64,000 bases of DNA from an uncultured Hyphomicrobiales bacterium (GTDB lineage Bacteria; Pseudomonadota; Alphaproteobacteria; Rhizobiales; Xanthobacteraceae), in contig CAIRGJ010000056.1 of assembly GCA_903878085.1 (NCBI GenBank), positions 1 through 64,000 of the forward strand, read 5' to 3'. Position numbers and translations under genes: made by a program. The notes beneath the pieces were generated by a model. It was not told where the DNA came from. It ran no database searches and worked only from the letters and a program-made list of their open reading frames with translations. This document shows positions 1-8,558 of the stretch, in pieces; the stretch's first letter is position 1; each line of letters opens with the position of its first letter.

Positions 1-175
1 GCGTGAGCGATGCGAACCGGGGTGGGGGGACTTTCTAATCGTCGCGCATCACCCCCCATCCATAGCCGATGCTTCGCATCGGCGTGCTTACGGTGAAGAA
101 TGGCGGCCGAAGGCCGCCTATGCCCTCCCCACCACTCGCAAGAGCTCGTGGGGGGAGGGGAGATGAGAAACTGCG
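1..175. repeat. GC-rich intergenic repeat before pyrE
   Basis: The first bases (GCGTGAGCGATGCGAACCGG) recur almost unchanged at 12719-12738. Both copies are followed by a G-run and, further on, by a C-rich hairpin of the form CTCCCCAC...ACTCGCAAG...GGGGGAGGGG. This is the pattern of a dispersed intergenic palindromic repeat. The rest of the stretch up to pyrE shows no gene I can support. Confidence 0.6.
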
Positions 176-243
176 GCATTCCGCAATGGATAACGGCACG
201 GCGGCGCTTGGTTTCGGCGGCGCACTGGATTATCGGTTAGCCC

Positions 244-936
244 ATGACCTCCACCTTCCTCGACAAAAAGACCATCGCCGAGCTGACCGCGCGGATGTAC
301 CTCGACACCGGCGCGGTGCGGTTCATGACCGACAAGCCGTTCATCTTCACGTCGGGCTGGGCCAGCCCCGTCTATAACGACTCGCGCTGGCTGATCTCGT
401 TTCCCGAGGTGCGCTCGACGCTGATGACCTTCATGGTGTCCGGCATCGAGCACGATATCGGCCGCGACAAACTCGACGCCGTGGCGGGCGGCGAGACCGC
501 GGGCATTCCCTTCGCCGCCTGGGTGGCCGACCGCCTCAATTTGCCGATGCAATATGTGCGCAAGAAGGCCAAAGGTTTCGGCCGCGGCTCGCAGATCGAA
601 GGCCAGTTGCTGCCGGGCCAGCGCGTGCTGCTGGTGGAAGACCTCGCCACCGACGGCCGCAGCAAGATCAACTTCGTCAACGCCATCCGCGACGCCGGCG
701 GCGCTTGCGACCACTGCTCGGTGTTGTTCTTCTACGACATCTATCCGGAGGGCCGGAAAATCCTCGCCGACATCGGCGTCACGATGCACTACCTGACGAC
801 GTGGCGAGATGTGCTGGCGGTGGCCAAGGCGAGCGACAAGTTCGAGCCGAAAATGCTGGCCGAGGTCGAGAAGTTCATCAACGATCCGGCCGGATGGTCG
901 AAGGCGCATGGCGGCGTGGCAACCGCGGCGGAGTAG
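244..936 (+). CDS. pyrE: Orotate phosphoribosyltransferase
   Basis: PyrE joins orotate to PRPP to give OMP in cytosolic pyrimidine synthesis. The protein has 230 residues, normal for the family. The type I phosphoribosyltransferase PRPP loop (VLLVEDLATDGRSK) is at about residues 129-142, and the N-terminal half carries the substrate-side segment FIFTSGWASPVYNDSR. The start is the ATG shortly after the upstream repeat. It is a single gene that converges on the yaiI-like gene across a palindromic repeat, so it is probably monocistronic. Nothing is odd about it. The assignment is secure from the PRPP motif and the overall pattern. Confidence 0.93.
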   Translation: MTSTFLDKKTIAELTARMYLDTGAVRFMTDKPFIFTSGWASPVYNDSRWLISFPEVRSTLMTFMVSGIEHDIGRDKLDAVAGGETAGIPFAAWVADRLNLPMQYVRKKAKGFGRGSQIEGQLLPGQRVLLVEDLATDGRSKINFVNAIRDAGGACDHCSVLFFYDIYPEGRKILADIGVTMHYLTTWRDVLAVAKASDKFEPKMLAEVEKFINDPAGWSKAHGGVATAAE

Positions 937-941
937 TTTCT

Positions 942-1070
942 GCTTTCCCCGGACGCGGCGCAGCGCGGAGCGGTGCACCGCAGATCCGGGGCCTTTCCAA
1001 ATCCCGAATGCGTAACGGTCCCGGTTCTGCAGCGCACCGTTGCACGCTGCGCTGCGCCCGGGACAAGGGC
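942..1070. repeat. Palindromic intergenic repeat between convergent genes
   Basis: Two GC-rich inverted segments lie between the convergent pyrE and yaiI ends. The first reads CCCCGGACGCGGCGCAGCGC and closes with GATCCGGGGCC. The second runs from CGGTCCCGG to CCCGGGACAAGG and includes CTGCGCTGCGCC. They resemble the dispersed repeats of Bradyrhizobium relatives and could act as a bidirectional terminator. Confidence 0.55.
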
Positions 1071-1072
1071 CG

Positions 1073-1564
1073 CTATTTCCGCTTCAACCGCGTTACCGCC
1101 AGATCCATCGCCGATAAAAACCGCGAGATGTCCTGCCGCGACAGCGGCGGCGGCCCGCGCGTCACCGCGCCCGCCGAACGCAGATCGGTCATCAGATCGC
1201 GGGTCGCCAAGGCCATGCCCATGGAATTGTCGTCGAACGGCTTGCCGGTCGGCGAGATCACGGTCGCGCCATTGCGCACGCAGCGTCCGGCCAGCGGAAT
1301 GTCGGCGGTAATGACGATGTCAGTTGCCGCGGCACGTTCGGCGATCCAGTCATCGGCGATGTCCGGGCCGTCCGGCACGATGACGCGCTCGATCATGTCG
1401 CTGCGCGGCACGTTCATGAAGGAATTGGCGACGATGAATACCTTGAGGCCGTAGCGCTCGGCCACCCGGTAGACCTCGTTTTTGACTGGACAGGCGTCGG
1501 CATCGACAAAGATGCGAATCGTTGGCGTTTCCGGCTCTTCCATGGCTTCAGACATCGTGGTCAA
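1073..1564 (-). CDS. UPF0178/DUF188 (YaiI/YqxD) family protein
   Basis: A 163-residue protein of the YaiI/YqxD family (DUF188), a PIN-like fold of unknown physiological role. The family signature [16 protein letters not shown] is at about residues 16-31, followed by the conserved SFMNVP and [11 protein letters not shown] segments and the [10 protein letters not shown] loop. The acidic residues of DADACP resemble a metal site. A few extra N-terminal residues precede the family start, so an internal start near the second ATG is possible. It is divergent from the cupin gene with a gap of only 24 bases. Family membership is certain, function is not. Confidence 0.88.
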   Translation of the reverse strand: MTTMSEAMEEPETPTIRIFVDADACPVKNEVYRVAERYGLKVFIVANSFMNVPRSDMIERVIVPDGPDIADDWIAERAAATDIVITADIPLAGRCVRNGATVISPTGKPFDDNSMGMALATRDLMTDLRSAGAVTRGPPPLSRQDISRFLSAMDLAVTRLKRK

Positions 1565-1588
1565 ATTAGAGAAACAGGGGAGGCATCA

Positions 1589-2089
1589 ATGGCCAAGGGG
1601 CGCAAGAAAGTCCAGGCGCGCAAGCCAGCCAGCCGCAAGGCGGCGACGCGCAAGACCAATGCGCGGCGCGCGGTGAAAGCGAAAACGCGGGCCAAGAAGC
1701 AGCCGAAACAGCGCTTCACCGTCAGCCACCTCAACGAGGCCGATTTCGACCAGGGGCTGCGCACTTACGCCAAATACCGCGATCTCGGCCTGGCGCCGGC
1801 GACCGGCGGCGTGGTGCAGGCCCACGTCATCCGCTTCATTCCGCCCTATCGCGCGGAGGAAGTCTCGACGCCGCATCTGCACGACGTCGACCTGCAGATG
1901 ATCTATGTGCTCAAGGGCTGGTACAAAACCGAATTCGAGGGCGAAGGCGTGCACACGTTTCAGGCCGGCAGCTGCTGGCTGCAACCGCCGCGCATCAAGC
2001 ACTCCGTACTCGGCTATTCCGACGATTGCGAATTGCTGGAGATCGTGCTGCCGGCGGAGTTCGAGACGGTGACGCTGGGGAAGCTCTAG
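1589..2089 (+). CDS. Cupin-domain protein with lysine/arginine-rich N-terminal tail
   Basis: A 166-residue protein in two parts. Residues 1-43 are almost entirely Lys, Arg and Ala with repeated (R)KA-type units, like a histone H1 or nucleoid-protein tail. Residues 50-166 form one cupin barrel with a first metal motif around TPHLHDVDLQM and a second around PPRIKHSVLGY. The stop overlaps the end of the convergent yeiH-like gene by four bases. The cupin part resembles small-molecule-binding cupins of unknown substrate. The tail could bind nucleic acid or anionic polymers, which is inference from charge only. It may or may not belong to the sulfonate locus beside it. Confidence 0.7.
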   Translation: MAKGRKKVQARKPASRKAATRKTNARRAVKAKTRAKKQPKQRFTVSHLNEADFDQGLRTYAKYRDLGLAPATGGVVQAHVIRFIPPYRAEEVSTPHLHDVDLQMIYVLKGWYKTEFEGEGVHTFQAGSCWLQPPRIKHSVLGYSDDCELLEIVLPAEFETVTLGKL

Positions 2090-3141
2090 GCGAGCCTCGC
2101 CAGCAACAGACAGCCGGTCACGATCACGAAAATCACCGCCGAGCTGGCGACGACGGTCGCGACGTGGCGCCAGCCGAGCGCGATGATGGTCGTAATCGAC
2201 GTGCCCAGACCCAGCGCGCCGATAGCGATCAAGAGGCCCCAGTTCGACAATTCGATCAGGATCGCCTTGAGCGGCGTGAACGCCGGCAGCAGTGGCGGCA
2301 TTAACGGCATGGCGCTGTTCAAGAGGCACAGCGCCAGGAACACCAGCGCAAACACCGGCACCGGCACGCGGGCCTCGCCGTGCTTGACGCCCTGTTTGGT
2401 GAAATACCAGCCGACGCCGAGCACCACCGGCAGCAGCAGGAACACGCGGAACAGCTTGACGATGACCGCGGTGTTGCCGGCGGTCTCGTTGACCGCATAA
2501 CCGGCGCCCACCACCTGCGCGACGTCGTGAATGGTGCCGCCCAGCATGACGCCGGTGGTCTGCGCGTCGAAGCCGAGCAGCACGCAGAGCGGCGGATAAA
2601 TCACCATCGCCAAAGTGGCGAGCGCATTGACCGCGACCACGACGAAGGCGATGTCGGCTTCCTTGCCGGGATAATCCGGCACCACGGTCGAGGTGGCGAG
2701 CGTCGCCGAGGCGCCGCACACCGCCGTGGCCGAGCCGACCAGCGCGCCGAAGCCGGCGCTGCGGCCGCTCATGCGCGCGAACAGAAAGCCGGACAGCAGC
2801 GTCAGGATCATCGACACCACGATAATGGCGCCGGTGGTCATGCCCAGCGCCGCGATGTCGGACAAAGCGACGCGCAGGCCCAACAGCGCCACCGCCCAGC
2901 GCAGCACCGTGCGCACGCAGAACGCCATGCCGGGTTTGAAGCGTGGCTGGCTCGCCAGCGGATTGAGCGCGATGCCGATCACCAGCGCCAGCACCATCGC
3001 CGGGATCGGCAGCGCCTTGGCGACGTAAGGCGCGGCGAGATAGGCGGCGAGCGCCACCGACGCCGACAGCAGAACGCCGGGCGCAAAGTCGATCACGGTT
3101 TCGGAAAAGGGACGGCTGACTTGCGGGGTCGGGAGGGCCAC
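2086..3141 (-). CDS. YeiH/UPF0324-family membrane protein, probable sulfite/sulfate exporter
   Basis: A hydrophobic protein of about 351 residues with roughly ten membrane segments, a member of the UPF0324 (YeiH, putative sulfate exporter) family. Conserved stretches include GSATAVCGASATLA and GGTIHDVAQVVGAGY. I chose the GTG at 3141 because AAGGA sits just upstream. The longer ATG start at 3225 would overlap the sauD-like gene by 71 bases. It is the last gene of the tct-iclR-xsc-sau unit, 13 bases after sauD. Members of this family occur beside sulfonate-degradation genes and are proposed to export sulfite or sulfate. In a pathway releasing sulfite from Xsc that role fits, but it is inferred from context. 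Confidence 0.75.
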   Translation of the reverse strand: MALPTPQVSRPFSETVIDFAPGVLLSASVALAAYLAAPYVAKALPIPAMVLALVIGIALNPLASQPRFKPGMAFCVRTVLRWAVALLGLRVALSDIAALGMTTGAIIVVSMILTLLSGFLFARMSGRSAGFGALVGSATAVCGASATLATSTVVPDYPGKEADIAFVVVAVNALATLAMVIYPPLCVLLGFDAQTTGVMLGGTIHDVAQVVGAGYAVNETAGNTAVIVKLFRVFLLLPVVLGVGWYFTKQGVKHGEARVPVPVFALVFLALCLLNSAMPLMPPLLPAFTPLKAILIELSNWGLLIAIGALGLGTSITTIIALGWRHVATVVASSAVIFVIVTGCLLLARLA

Positions 3142-3154
3142 GAGGAATTCCTTG

Positions 3155-4063
3155 TTAATGCCGACGGGCGGCGATGGGGCCGCCGGAACGTCCGGCACCG
3201 AGACCCGCGGCGACCGCCGCGGCAATTTGCGAAGGCGTATCGACGACGACTACGCCGGCACTTTCCAGAGCCATGCGTTTGCCGGCATAGCCGCCGGCAG
3301 TGCCGGTGACGATGGCGCCGGCGTGGCCCATCTTTTTGTTCGGCGGCGCCGCAGCGCCGGCGATGAAGGCCACCATCGGCTTGTTCATGGTCTTGGCGTA
3401 TTCCGCCGCCGCTTCTTCCATCGCACCGCCGATTTCGCCGACGATGACGATGGCGTCGGTGCCGGTATCCTTATCGAGCGCCTCGAGCGCGTCGCGCGTG
3501 GTGGTGCCGAGCATCGGATCACCGCCGATGCCGATGAAAGCCGACTGGCCGATGCCGGCGCGCGTCAGGTTCAGGCACACCAGCGTGCCGAGACTGCCCG
3601 AGCGCGAGATCACGCCGACGCGGCCGGGCGCGAACACGCTTCGAACGAAGGCCGGCATGATGCCGACGAAGGCTTCGCCGGGGGTGACGAGGCCGGCGGT
3701 GTTCGGGCCGACGATGCGGGTGCCGTGCTTCCCGGCGGCGGCGTGGATCGCCATCACGTCCTGCGCCGGGATATGCTCGGTCAGAACCACCAGCGTTTTG
3801 ACTTTTGCCTCGGCCGCCGACACCGCGGCCTCGCGCGCCATCGGCGGCGGAATGAACATGACGGCGACGTCGGCGCCGACGTGGGCCGCGGCTTCCGCGG
3901 TGGTGGCGAAAATGGGCACGCCGATGTGGCTTTCGCCGGCGCGCTTGGGATTGATGCCGGCGACCACGTTGGTGCCGTAGGCGATCATCTTCTCGGTCCA
4001 AAACGTGCCCTGCTTGCCGGTGATACCGAGCACGACGACGCGATCTTTTTTGCGGACGATCAT
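3155..4063 (-). CDS. sauD: ADP-forming acyl-CoA ligase, alpha subunit (SucD-like; probable sulfoacetate-CoA ligase)
   Basis: A 302-residue SucD-family subunit. The CoA-binding Rossmann fold is at the N-terminus (VVVLGITGKQGTFWTEKM), and the phosphohistidine is His247 in KKMGHAGAIV, as in succinyl-CoA synthetase alpha. The gene overlaps the beta subunit by four bases (ATGA-type coupling), so the two are made together. It is not the TCA-cycle sucCD: it lies directly downstream of an acylating aldehyde dehydrogenase and Xsc. That setting supports activation of sulfoacetate to sulfoacetyl-CoA (SauC/SauD type). Malate-CoA ligase-like activity is the main alternative. Family assignment is firm, substrate is inferred. 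Confidence 0.75.
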   Translation of the reverse strand: MIVRKKDRVVVLGITGKQGTFWTEKMIAYGTNVVAGINPKRAGESHIGVPIFATTAEAAAHVGADVAVMFIPPPMAREAAVSAAEAKVKTLVVLTEHIPAQDVMAIHAAAGKHGTRIVGPNTAGLVTPGEAFVGIMPAFVRSVFAPGRVGVISRSGSLGTLVCLNLTRAGIGQSAFIGIGGDPMLGTTTRDALEALDKDTGTDAIVIVGEIGGAMEEAAAEYAKTMNKPMVAFIAGAAAPPNKKMGHAGAIVTGTAGGYAGKRMALESAGVVVVDTPSQIAAAVAAGLGAGRSGGPIAARRH

Positions 4064-5187
4064 TGCGCCGCCTTTACCGCCGCCTGGACGGCATCTTCCA
4101 TGAAGTCGTAGGGCTCGATGCCAAGTTCGCGGCGCACCAGCGCCACCGCCTCGTCCTCGCCGGTGCCGTGGATCGAGAAGAACACCGGCACTTTGGGTTT
4201 GAGCTTAGCCCAAGCCTTCACCACGCCTTCCGCCATCACGTCGGTGCGGGCGAAGGCGCCGCAGAAATTGATCACCAGGCTTTTGACGCCGGGATTGGAC
4301 AGCACCAGGTCGAGTGCGATCTCGGACTTGGTATAGGCCTCGCCGCCGATCTCGAGGAAGTTGGCGGGCCTGCCGCCGTAATGGCTGATAACGTCCATCG
4401 TCGTCATCGTCAGCCCCGCGCCGTTGGCCAAGACGCCGACATTGCCGTCGAGCTGGATCAGCTTGAGGCCGGCGGCGGCGCCGCGCGCTTCCAGATCGGT
4501 CATGGCGTTGGCCGCGCCGCCGGCGGCGATGTCCGGTTGGCGATAGATCGCGGCATCGTCGAGCACGAACTTGCAGTCGAGCGCGACGACGCGGCCGTCG
4601 GCCAAGAGCGCCAGTGGGTTGATTTCGAGCAGTTCGGCGTCGCGCGAGCGGAACGCGGCATAGAGTTGATCGATGATCTGGGCGATCTGCGGTTGGGCTT
4701 CGCCCAGATCGAGACCCTTGAGCATGGCGGCAATATCGCGCGCGCGCGGTACATTATTGATGTCGACCAGCAGGCGGCGGATCGCGTCCGGCTTTTCCGC
4801 TGCGATTTCCTCGATGTCCATGCCGCCTTCGGTCGAGAACAGGATCAGCGGCTGGCGCGCCGCGGCGTCGAACAGCACGGCGGCGTAGAATTCGCGGGCG
4901 ATCTTGGCCTGCTCTTCGATCAGCAGGCGCTCGACTTTGTAATCACCGATCCGCATGCCGAGAATCTGCGACGCCACCTGCTCGGCCTCCGCCGGCGTAT
5001 TCGCCAGTTTGATGCCGCCCGCCTTGCCGCGTTTTCCCGTCGGCACCTGCGCCTTGACCACGCAAGGGCCGATCTGCGCCGCGGCCTCGGCGGCCTCCGC
5101 TGCGCTCGTCACCTGAATGCCGCGCGGAATGGGAATGCCGGCAGGCTGCAGCACCAGCGTTTTCGCGGCGTGTTCTTCGAAGTTCAT
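4060..5187 (-). CDS. sauC: ADP-forming acyl-CoA ligase, beta subunit (SucC-like; probable sulfoacetate-CoA ligase)
   Basis: A 375-residue SucC-family beta subunit with an N-terminal ATP-grasp domain (MNFEEHAAKTLVLQPAGIPIPRG at the start is the usual SucC opening) and a C-terminal CoA-ligase domain containing LANGAGLTMTTMDVI and LEIGGEAY. It partners the alpha subunit that starts inside its stop codon. A palindromic repeat separates it from the upstream aldehyde dehydrogenase gene, about 126 bases away, so differential expression or RNA processing within the operon is possible. The sulfoacetate substrate is inferred from xsc and sauS. The family also includes succinate and malate ligases. Confidence 0.75.
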   Translation of the reverse strand: MNFEEHAAKTLVLQPAGIPIPRGIQVTSAAEAAEAAAQIGPCVVKAQVPTGKRGKAGGIKLANTPAEAEQVASQILGMRIGDYKVERLLIEEQAKIAREFYAAVLFDAAARQPLILFSTEGGMDIEEIAAEKPDAIRRLLVDINNVPRARDIAAMLKGLDLGEAQPQIAQIIDQLYAAFRSRDAELLEINPLALLADGRVVALDCKFVLDDAAIYRQPDIAAGGAANAMTDLEARGAAAGLKLIQLDGNVGVLANGAGLTMTTMDVISHYGGRPANFLEIGGEAYTKSEIALDLVLSNPGVKSLVINFCGAFARTDVMAEGVVKAWAKLKPKVPVFFSIHGTGEDEAVALVRRELGIEPYDFMEDAVQAAVKAAQ

Positions 5188-5202
5188 ATAATCAGTCCGT
5201 CA

Positions 5203-5312
5203 TTCTCGTTGTCGTCCCCGCGAAAGCGGGGACCCATACTCCGTGACTTATCGATAGGCCGCGGAGTATGGGTCCCGGGCCTCACTTGCGCTCGCCCGGG
5301 ACGACAAACAAT
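5203..5312. repeat. Double palindromic repeat inside the sulfonate operon
   Basis: Between the sauC-like and sauS-like genes lies a compound inverted repeat. The arms GACCCATACTCCG (5231-5243) and CGGAGTATGGGTC (5262-5274) are perfect, with further pairing between GTCGTCCCCGCGAAAGCGGGG on the left and CCCGGGACGAC on the right. It is a REP-like element and could form a stable intercistronic hairpin. Confidence 0.65.
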
Positions 5313-5313
5313 T

Positions 5314-6744
5314 TCATTTGCCGTATTTCGCCCAATAGGAGCCGAACAGATCTTCTTCGCTCGGTTTGTCTTCGGGGATGGTGGTGACGAGGTGGGTGAT
5401 GTTGAGGAAGTTCATGTAGTTCAGGTTTTCGGTGATGGAATTGCCGCCCCAGGTGCCGCAGCCCATGCTGAGCGTGAAGTTCAGCCCGCTGTCGAAGCCG
5501 CCGCCATTGGCAAACGTATGCGCCTGGTTGATTAGCACGCGCACCACGTCGGAGCGCTCGGCCAGTTGCCGGGCGCGGCCCATGTTCTTGGTATGCAGGC
5601 CGAGCGAGTGGCCACGGCCCTGATGGTCGAGAATGTCGTGGGCCTGCGTCATCGCCGCCTCGAAATCCTCGGCGCGGTAGACGGTCAGCACCAGCGCCAG
5701 CTTCTCGCCGGAAAACGGAAAATCGCGGCCGACACCGGTTTCCTCGACCATGAAGAACTTCTTGGCTTCGGCCTCCTTCGGCAGGCCGAAGCCGCGCGCC
5801 AGCACGTCGGCGTCGCGCGCGATCAAAGTGCGCGACAGCTTGCCGTCCGGCCACAGCGCGCTCTGGATGCGCGCCTTGTCCGCCGGCTTGGTCATATAGC
5901 CGCCGGCGCGCTCCAGCGCGGCGATGGCCCGGTCGTAGACGGCGTCGACGATGACGACCGAATTTTCCGACGAGCATGAGGTCGCATTGTCGAAGATCTT
6001 CGAGGCGCAAATCTTGCGCGCCGCGTCGTCGAGGTCGGCGGTCTCGTCGATGATCACCGGCACGTTGCCGGTACCGACGCCGATGGCCGGTGTGCCTGAG
6101 GAATAAGCGCGGCGCACGTTGTCCTGCGAGCCGGTGGCGACGATCAGGTCGGCCGCCTGCATCAACGCCTGGGTCATGTCCTTGGACGCCGGCGGCGGCA
6201 GGATCTGCACCAGATCTTCCGGCGCGCCGACCTTGCGCAATTCGGCGCGCATCAGCTCGACCGTGCGCATCGTGGTCTTCAGGCCGGCCGGCGACGACGC
6301 GATGATGATGGCGTTGCGGCCCTTGATCGCCATCATCGCCTTGTTGACCGGCGTGGCGCCCGGATTGGTCGACGGCGTGATGGCGCAGACGAGGCCGACC
6401 GGCTTGGCGTATTTCGTGAGGCCGCGCTTTTTGTCTTCTTCGATGATGCCGACTGACTTCACCCGCAGCAGGTCGCGCAAGGTACCAAACGTCTTGCGCT
6501 GCTTCTTGACGATCTTGTCGGGTACGTTGCCGAGCTTGGTGTCGGCGACCGCCAGTTCGGCCAGTTCCTTGGCGTGCGCCGGATTATACAACGACCACGC
6601 CAGCGCGGTGACGGCTTCGTCGGTGTGGGCCTGATCGGCCTGGCCGAAGATCGCCTGCGCGGCGCGGCCGCGCTTCACCAGCGCGTCGACAACTGCAAGC
6701 GCTGCCGGGTCCCCCGGGGTTTTGACTGCGACGGTCATGCTCAC
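5314..6744 (-). CDS. sauS: CoA-acylating aldehyde dehydrogenase (probable sulfoacetaldehyde dehydrogenase)
   Basis: A 476-residue CoA-acylating aldehyde dehydrogenase of the EutE/AdhE-N/SauS class. The catalytic Cys is at residue 257 in NATSCSSENSVV, preceded by a glycine-rich segment GVGTGNVPVIID. Here it would reduce sulfoacetyl-CoA to sulfoacetaldehyde with NAD(P)H, linking the CoA ligase to Xsc. It starts three bases after the end of xsc, so the two are one transcript. No targeting peptide of the microcompartment type is visible, which argues against a shell-enclosed pathway. Generic acetaldehyde dehydrogenase activity cannot be excluded. The neighbours make sulfoacetaldehyde the best guess. 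Confidence 0.8.
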   Translation of the reverse strand: MSMTVAVKTPGDPAALAVVDALVKRGRAAQAIFGQADQAHTDEAVTALAWSLYNPAHAKELAELAVADTKLGNVPDKIVKKQRKTFGTLRDLLRVKSVGIIEEDKKRGLTKYAKPVGLVCAITPSTNPGATPVNKAMMAIKGRNAIIIASSPAGLKTTMRTVELMRAELRKVGAPEDLVQILPPPASKDMTQALMQAADLIVATGSQDNVRRAYSSGTPAIGVGTGNVPVIIDETADLDDAARKICASKIFDNATSCSSENSVVIVDAVYDRAIAALERAGGYMTKPADKARIQSALWPDGKLSRTLIARDADVLARGFGLPKEAEAKKFFMVEETGVGRDFPFSGEKLALVLTVYRAEDFEAAMTQAHDILDHQGRGHSLGLHTKNMGRARQLAERSDVVRVLINQAHTFANGGGFDSGLNFTLSMGCGTWGGNSITENLNYMNFLNITHLVTTIPEDKPSEEDLFGSYWAKYGK

Positions 6745-6747
6745 TCC

Positions 6748-8523
6748 TTAGGAAACGACCTGCGGGCGCATGTCTTCGCGCTTGATGCCCGCGACCACCA
6801 CCGGCTTCTTCATGGCGTCGCGGCGGAACGGCTCACCCAGTTCCTGGTTCAGCACCACCTCGATGAACGTGGTGATGCGCTTCTTCTGGTCTTCGCAGGA
6901 CTGCCGCAGCGCCTCGGTGAGTTCGGCTTGCGTCTTCACCATGACGCCCTTGAGGCCGCAGCCTTGCGCGACCTTGGCGTAGCTGAGATGCGGATCGAGC
7001 TCGGTGCCGACGAAGTTGTCGGCGTACCACAGGATCGAATTGCGCTTCTCGGCGCCCCACTGGTAGTTGCGGAAGACCACCATGGTGATGCCCGGCCACT
7101 CCTCGCGGCCGATCGAGCTCATCTCGCTCATGGAGATGCCGAAGGCGCCGTCGCCGGCGAAGCCGACGCAAGGCGTATCCGGATTGCCGATCTTGGCGCC
7201 GATGATCGCCGGAAAGCCGTAGCCACAGGGACCGAACAGGCCGGGCGCCAGATATTTCCGGCCCTTCTCGAAGGTCGGATAGGCGTTGCCGATGGCGCAG
7301 TTGTTGCCGATGTCGCTGGAGATGATGGCGTCCTTCGGCAGCCCGGCCTGGATCGCACGCCAGGCCTGGCGCGGCGACATGCGGTCGGCGTCACGCTTGC
7401 GGGCATCGGCGTTCCAGCTGGTGCCCGGATCGTCATCCTCGTGATCCATGCTCGACAGCGTCTGCAGCCAGCGCGACTTGGTGGTGTGAATCAGCGCCTT
7501 GCGCTCGTCGCGGCCGTCATTGCCGGCCGACGGCGCCAGCTGCTTGAGGATTTGCTGCGCCACCAATTTGGCGTCGCCGCAAATGCCGACGGCGACCGGC
7601 TTGGTCAGGCCGATGCGATCCGGGTTGATATCGACCTGAATGATTTTGGCGGTCTTCGGCCAGTAGTCGATGCCGTAGCCCGGCAGCGTCGAGAACGGAT
7701 TGAGCCGCGTTCCCAGGCACAAGACCACGTCGGCTTTGGCGACCAGTTCCATCGCCGCCTTCGAGCCGTTATAGCCGAGCGGGCCAACGGCGAGCGGATG
7801 GCTGCCGGGGAATGAGTCATTGTGCTGGTAGTTGTTGCACACCGGCGCATCGAGCTTTTCCGCCAGCGCGGCGCAATCCGGGATGGCATTGGCGAGCACC
7901 ACGCCGGCGCCCGACAGGATGACCGGGAATTTCGCGGACGACAGCAGCTTCGCCGCTTCCGTCACGGCATTGGCGCCGCCGGCCGGACGCTCGAACTCGA
8001 CGATCGCCGGCATGACGATGTCGATGACCTGGGTCCAGTAGTCGCGCGGGATGTTGATCTGCGCCGGCGCCGACAGCCGCTTGGCCTTCAGGATGACGCG
8101 GTTCAAGACTTCGGCGACGCGCGACGGATCGCGGACTTCTTCCTGGTAGCAGACCATGTCGCGGAACAGCGCCATCTGCTCGACTTCCTGGAAGCCGCCC
8201 TGCCCGATGGTCTTGTTCGCCGCCTGCGGCGTGACCAGCAGCATCGGCGTGTGGTTCCAGTAGGCCGTCTTCATGCAGGTGACGAAATTGGTGATGCCGG
8301 GGCCGTTCTGCGCGATCGCCATCGCCATCTTGCCGGTGGTGCGCGTGTAGCCGTCGCAAATGAGACCGCCATTGGTCTCGTGCGCGACGTCCCAGAAGGT
8401 AATGCCGGCTGCCGGGAACAAGTCTGAGATCGGCATGAAGGCCGAGCCGATGATGCCAAAAGCATGCTCGATGCCATGCATCTGCAATACTTTCACGAAA
8501 GCTTCTTCCGTCGTCATTTTCAT
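6748..8523 (-). CDS. xsc: Sulfoacetaldehyde acetyltransferase
   Basis: A 591-residue ThDP-dependent enzyme that cleaves sulfoacetaldehyde with phosphate into acetyl phosphate and sulfite. The N-terminal pattern HGIEHAFGIIGSAFMPISD is characteristic of Xsc. The cofactor-activating Glu is at residue 49 (DVAHET), and the GDG-N ThDP/Mg motif begins at residue 457 (GDGAFGISMSEM). Upstream is the IclR regulator, downstream the acylating dehydrogenase, and pta lies 6 kb away to consume acetyl phosphate. This is the diagnostic gene of the locus, since Xsc is the shared desulfonation step for taurine, isethionate, sulfoacetate and sulfolactate breakdown. Confidence 0.92.
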   Translation of the reverse strand: MKMTTEEAFVKVLQMHGIEHAFGIIGSAFMPISDLFPAAGITFWDVAHETNGGLICDGYTRTTGKMAMAIAQNGPGITNFVTCMKTAYWNHTPMLLVTPQAANKTIGQGGFQEVEQMALFRDMVCYQEEVRDPSRVAEVLNRVILKAKRLSAPAQINIPRDYWTQVIDIVMPAIVEFERPAGGANAVTEAAKLLSSAKFPVILSGAGVVLANAIPDCAALAEKLDAPVCNNYQHNDSFPGSHPLAVGPLGYNGSKAAMELVAKADVVLCLGTRLNPFSTLPGYGIDYWPKTAKIIQVDINPDRIGLTKPVAVGICGDAKLVAQQILKQLAPSAGNDGRDERKALIHTTKSRWLQTLSSMDHEDDDPGTSWNADARKRDADRMSPRQAWRAIQAGLPKDAIISSDIGNNCAIGNAYPTFEKGRKYLAPGLFGPCGYGFPAIIGAKIGNPDTPCVGFAGDGAFGISMSEMSSIGREEWPGITMVVFRNYQWGAEKRNSILWYADNFVGTELDPHLSYAKVAQGCGLKGVMVKTQAELTEALRQSCEDQKKRITTFIEVVLNQELGEPFRRDAMKKPVVVAGIKREDMRPQVVS

Positions 8524-8558
8524 CGCTCAGCGTCCTTCTTCGATCTCGTTATTGAATT

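Noticed and set aside
118-978. 286-codon open frame on the minus strand across pyrE
   Set aside because: It is antisense to a certain pyrE and its translation is His/Arg/Gly-rich with no family pattern, as expected from GC-rich coding DNA read backwards.
3155-5187. Housekeeping succinyl-CoA synthetase
   Set aside because: The pair is in a catabolic operon with xsc and an acylating dehydrogenase, and is not beside sucAB or mdh.
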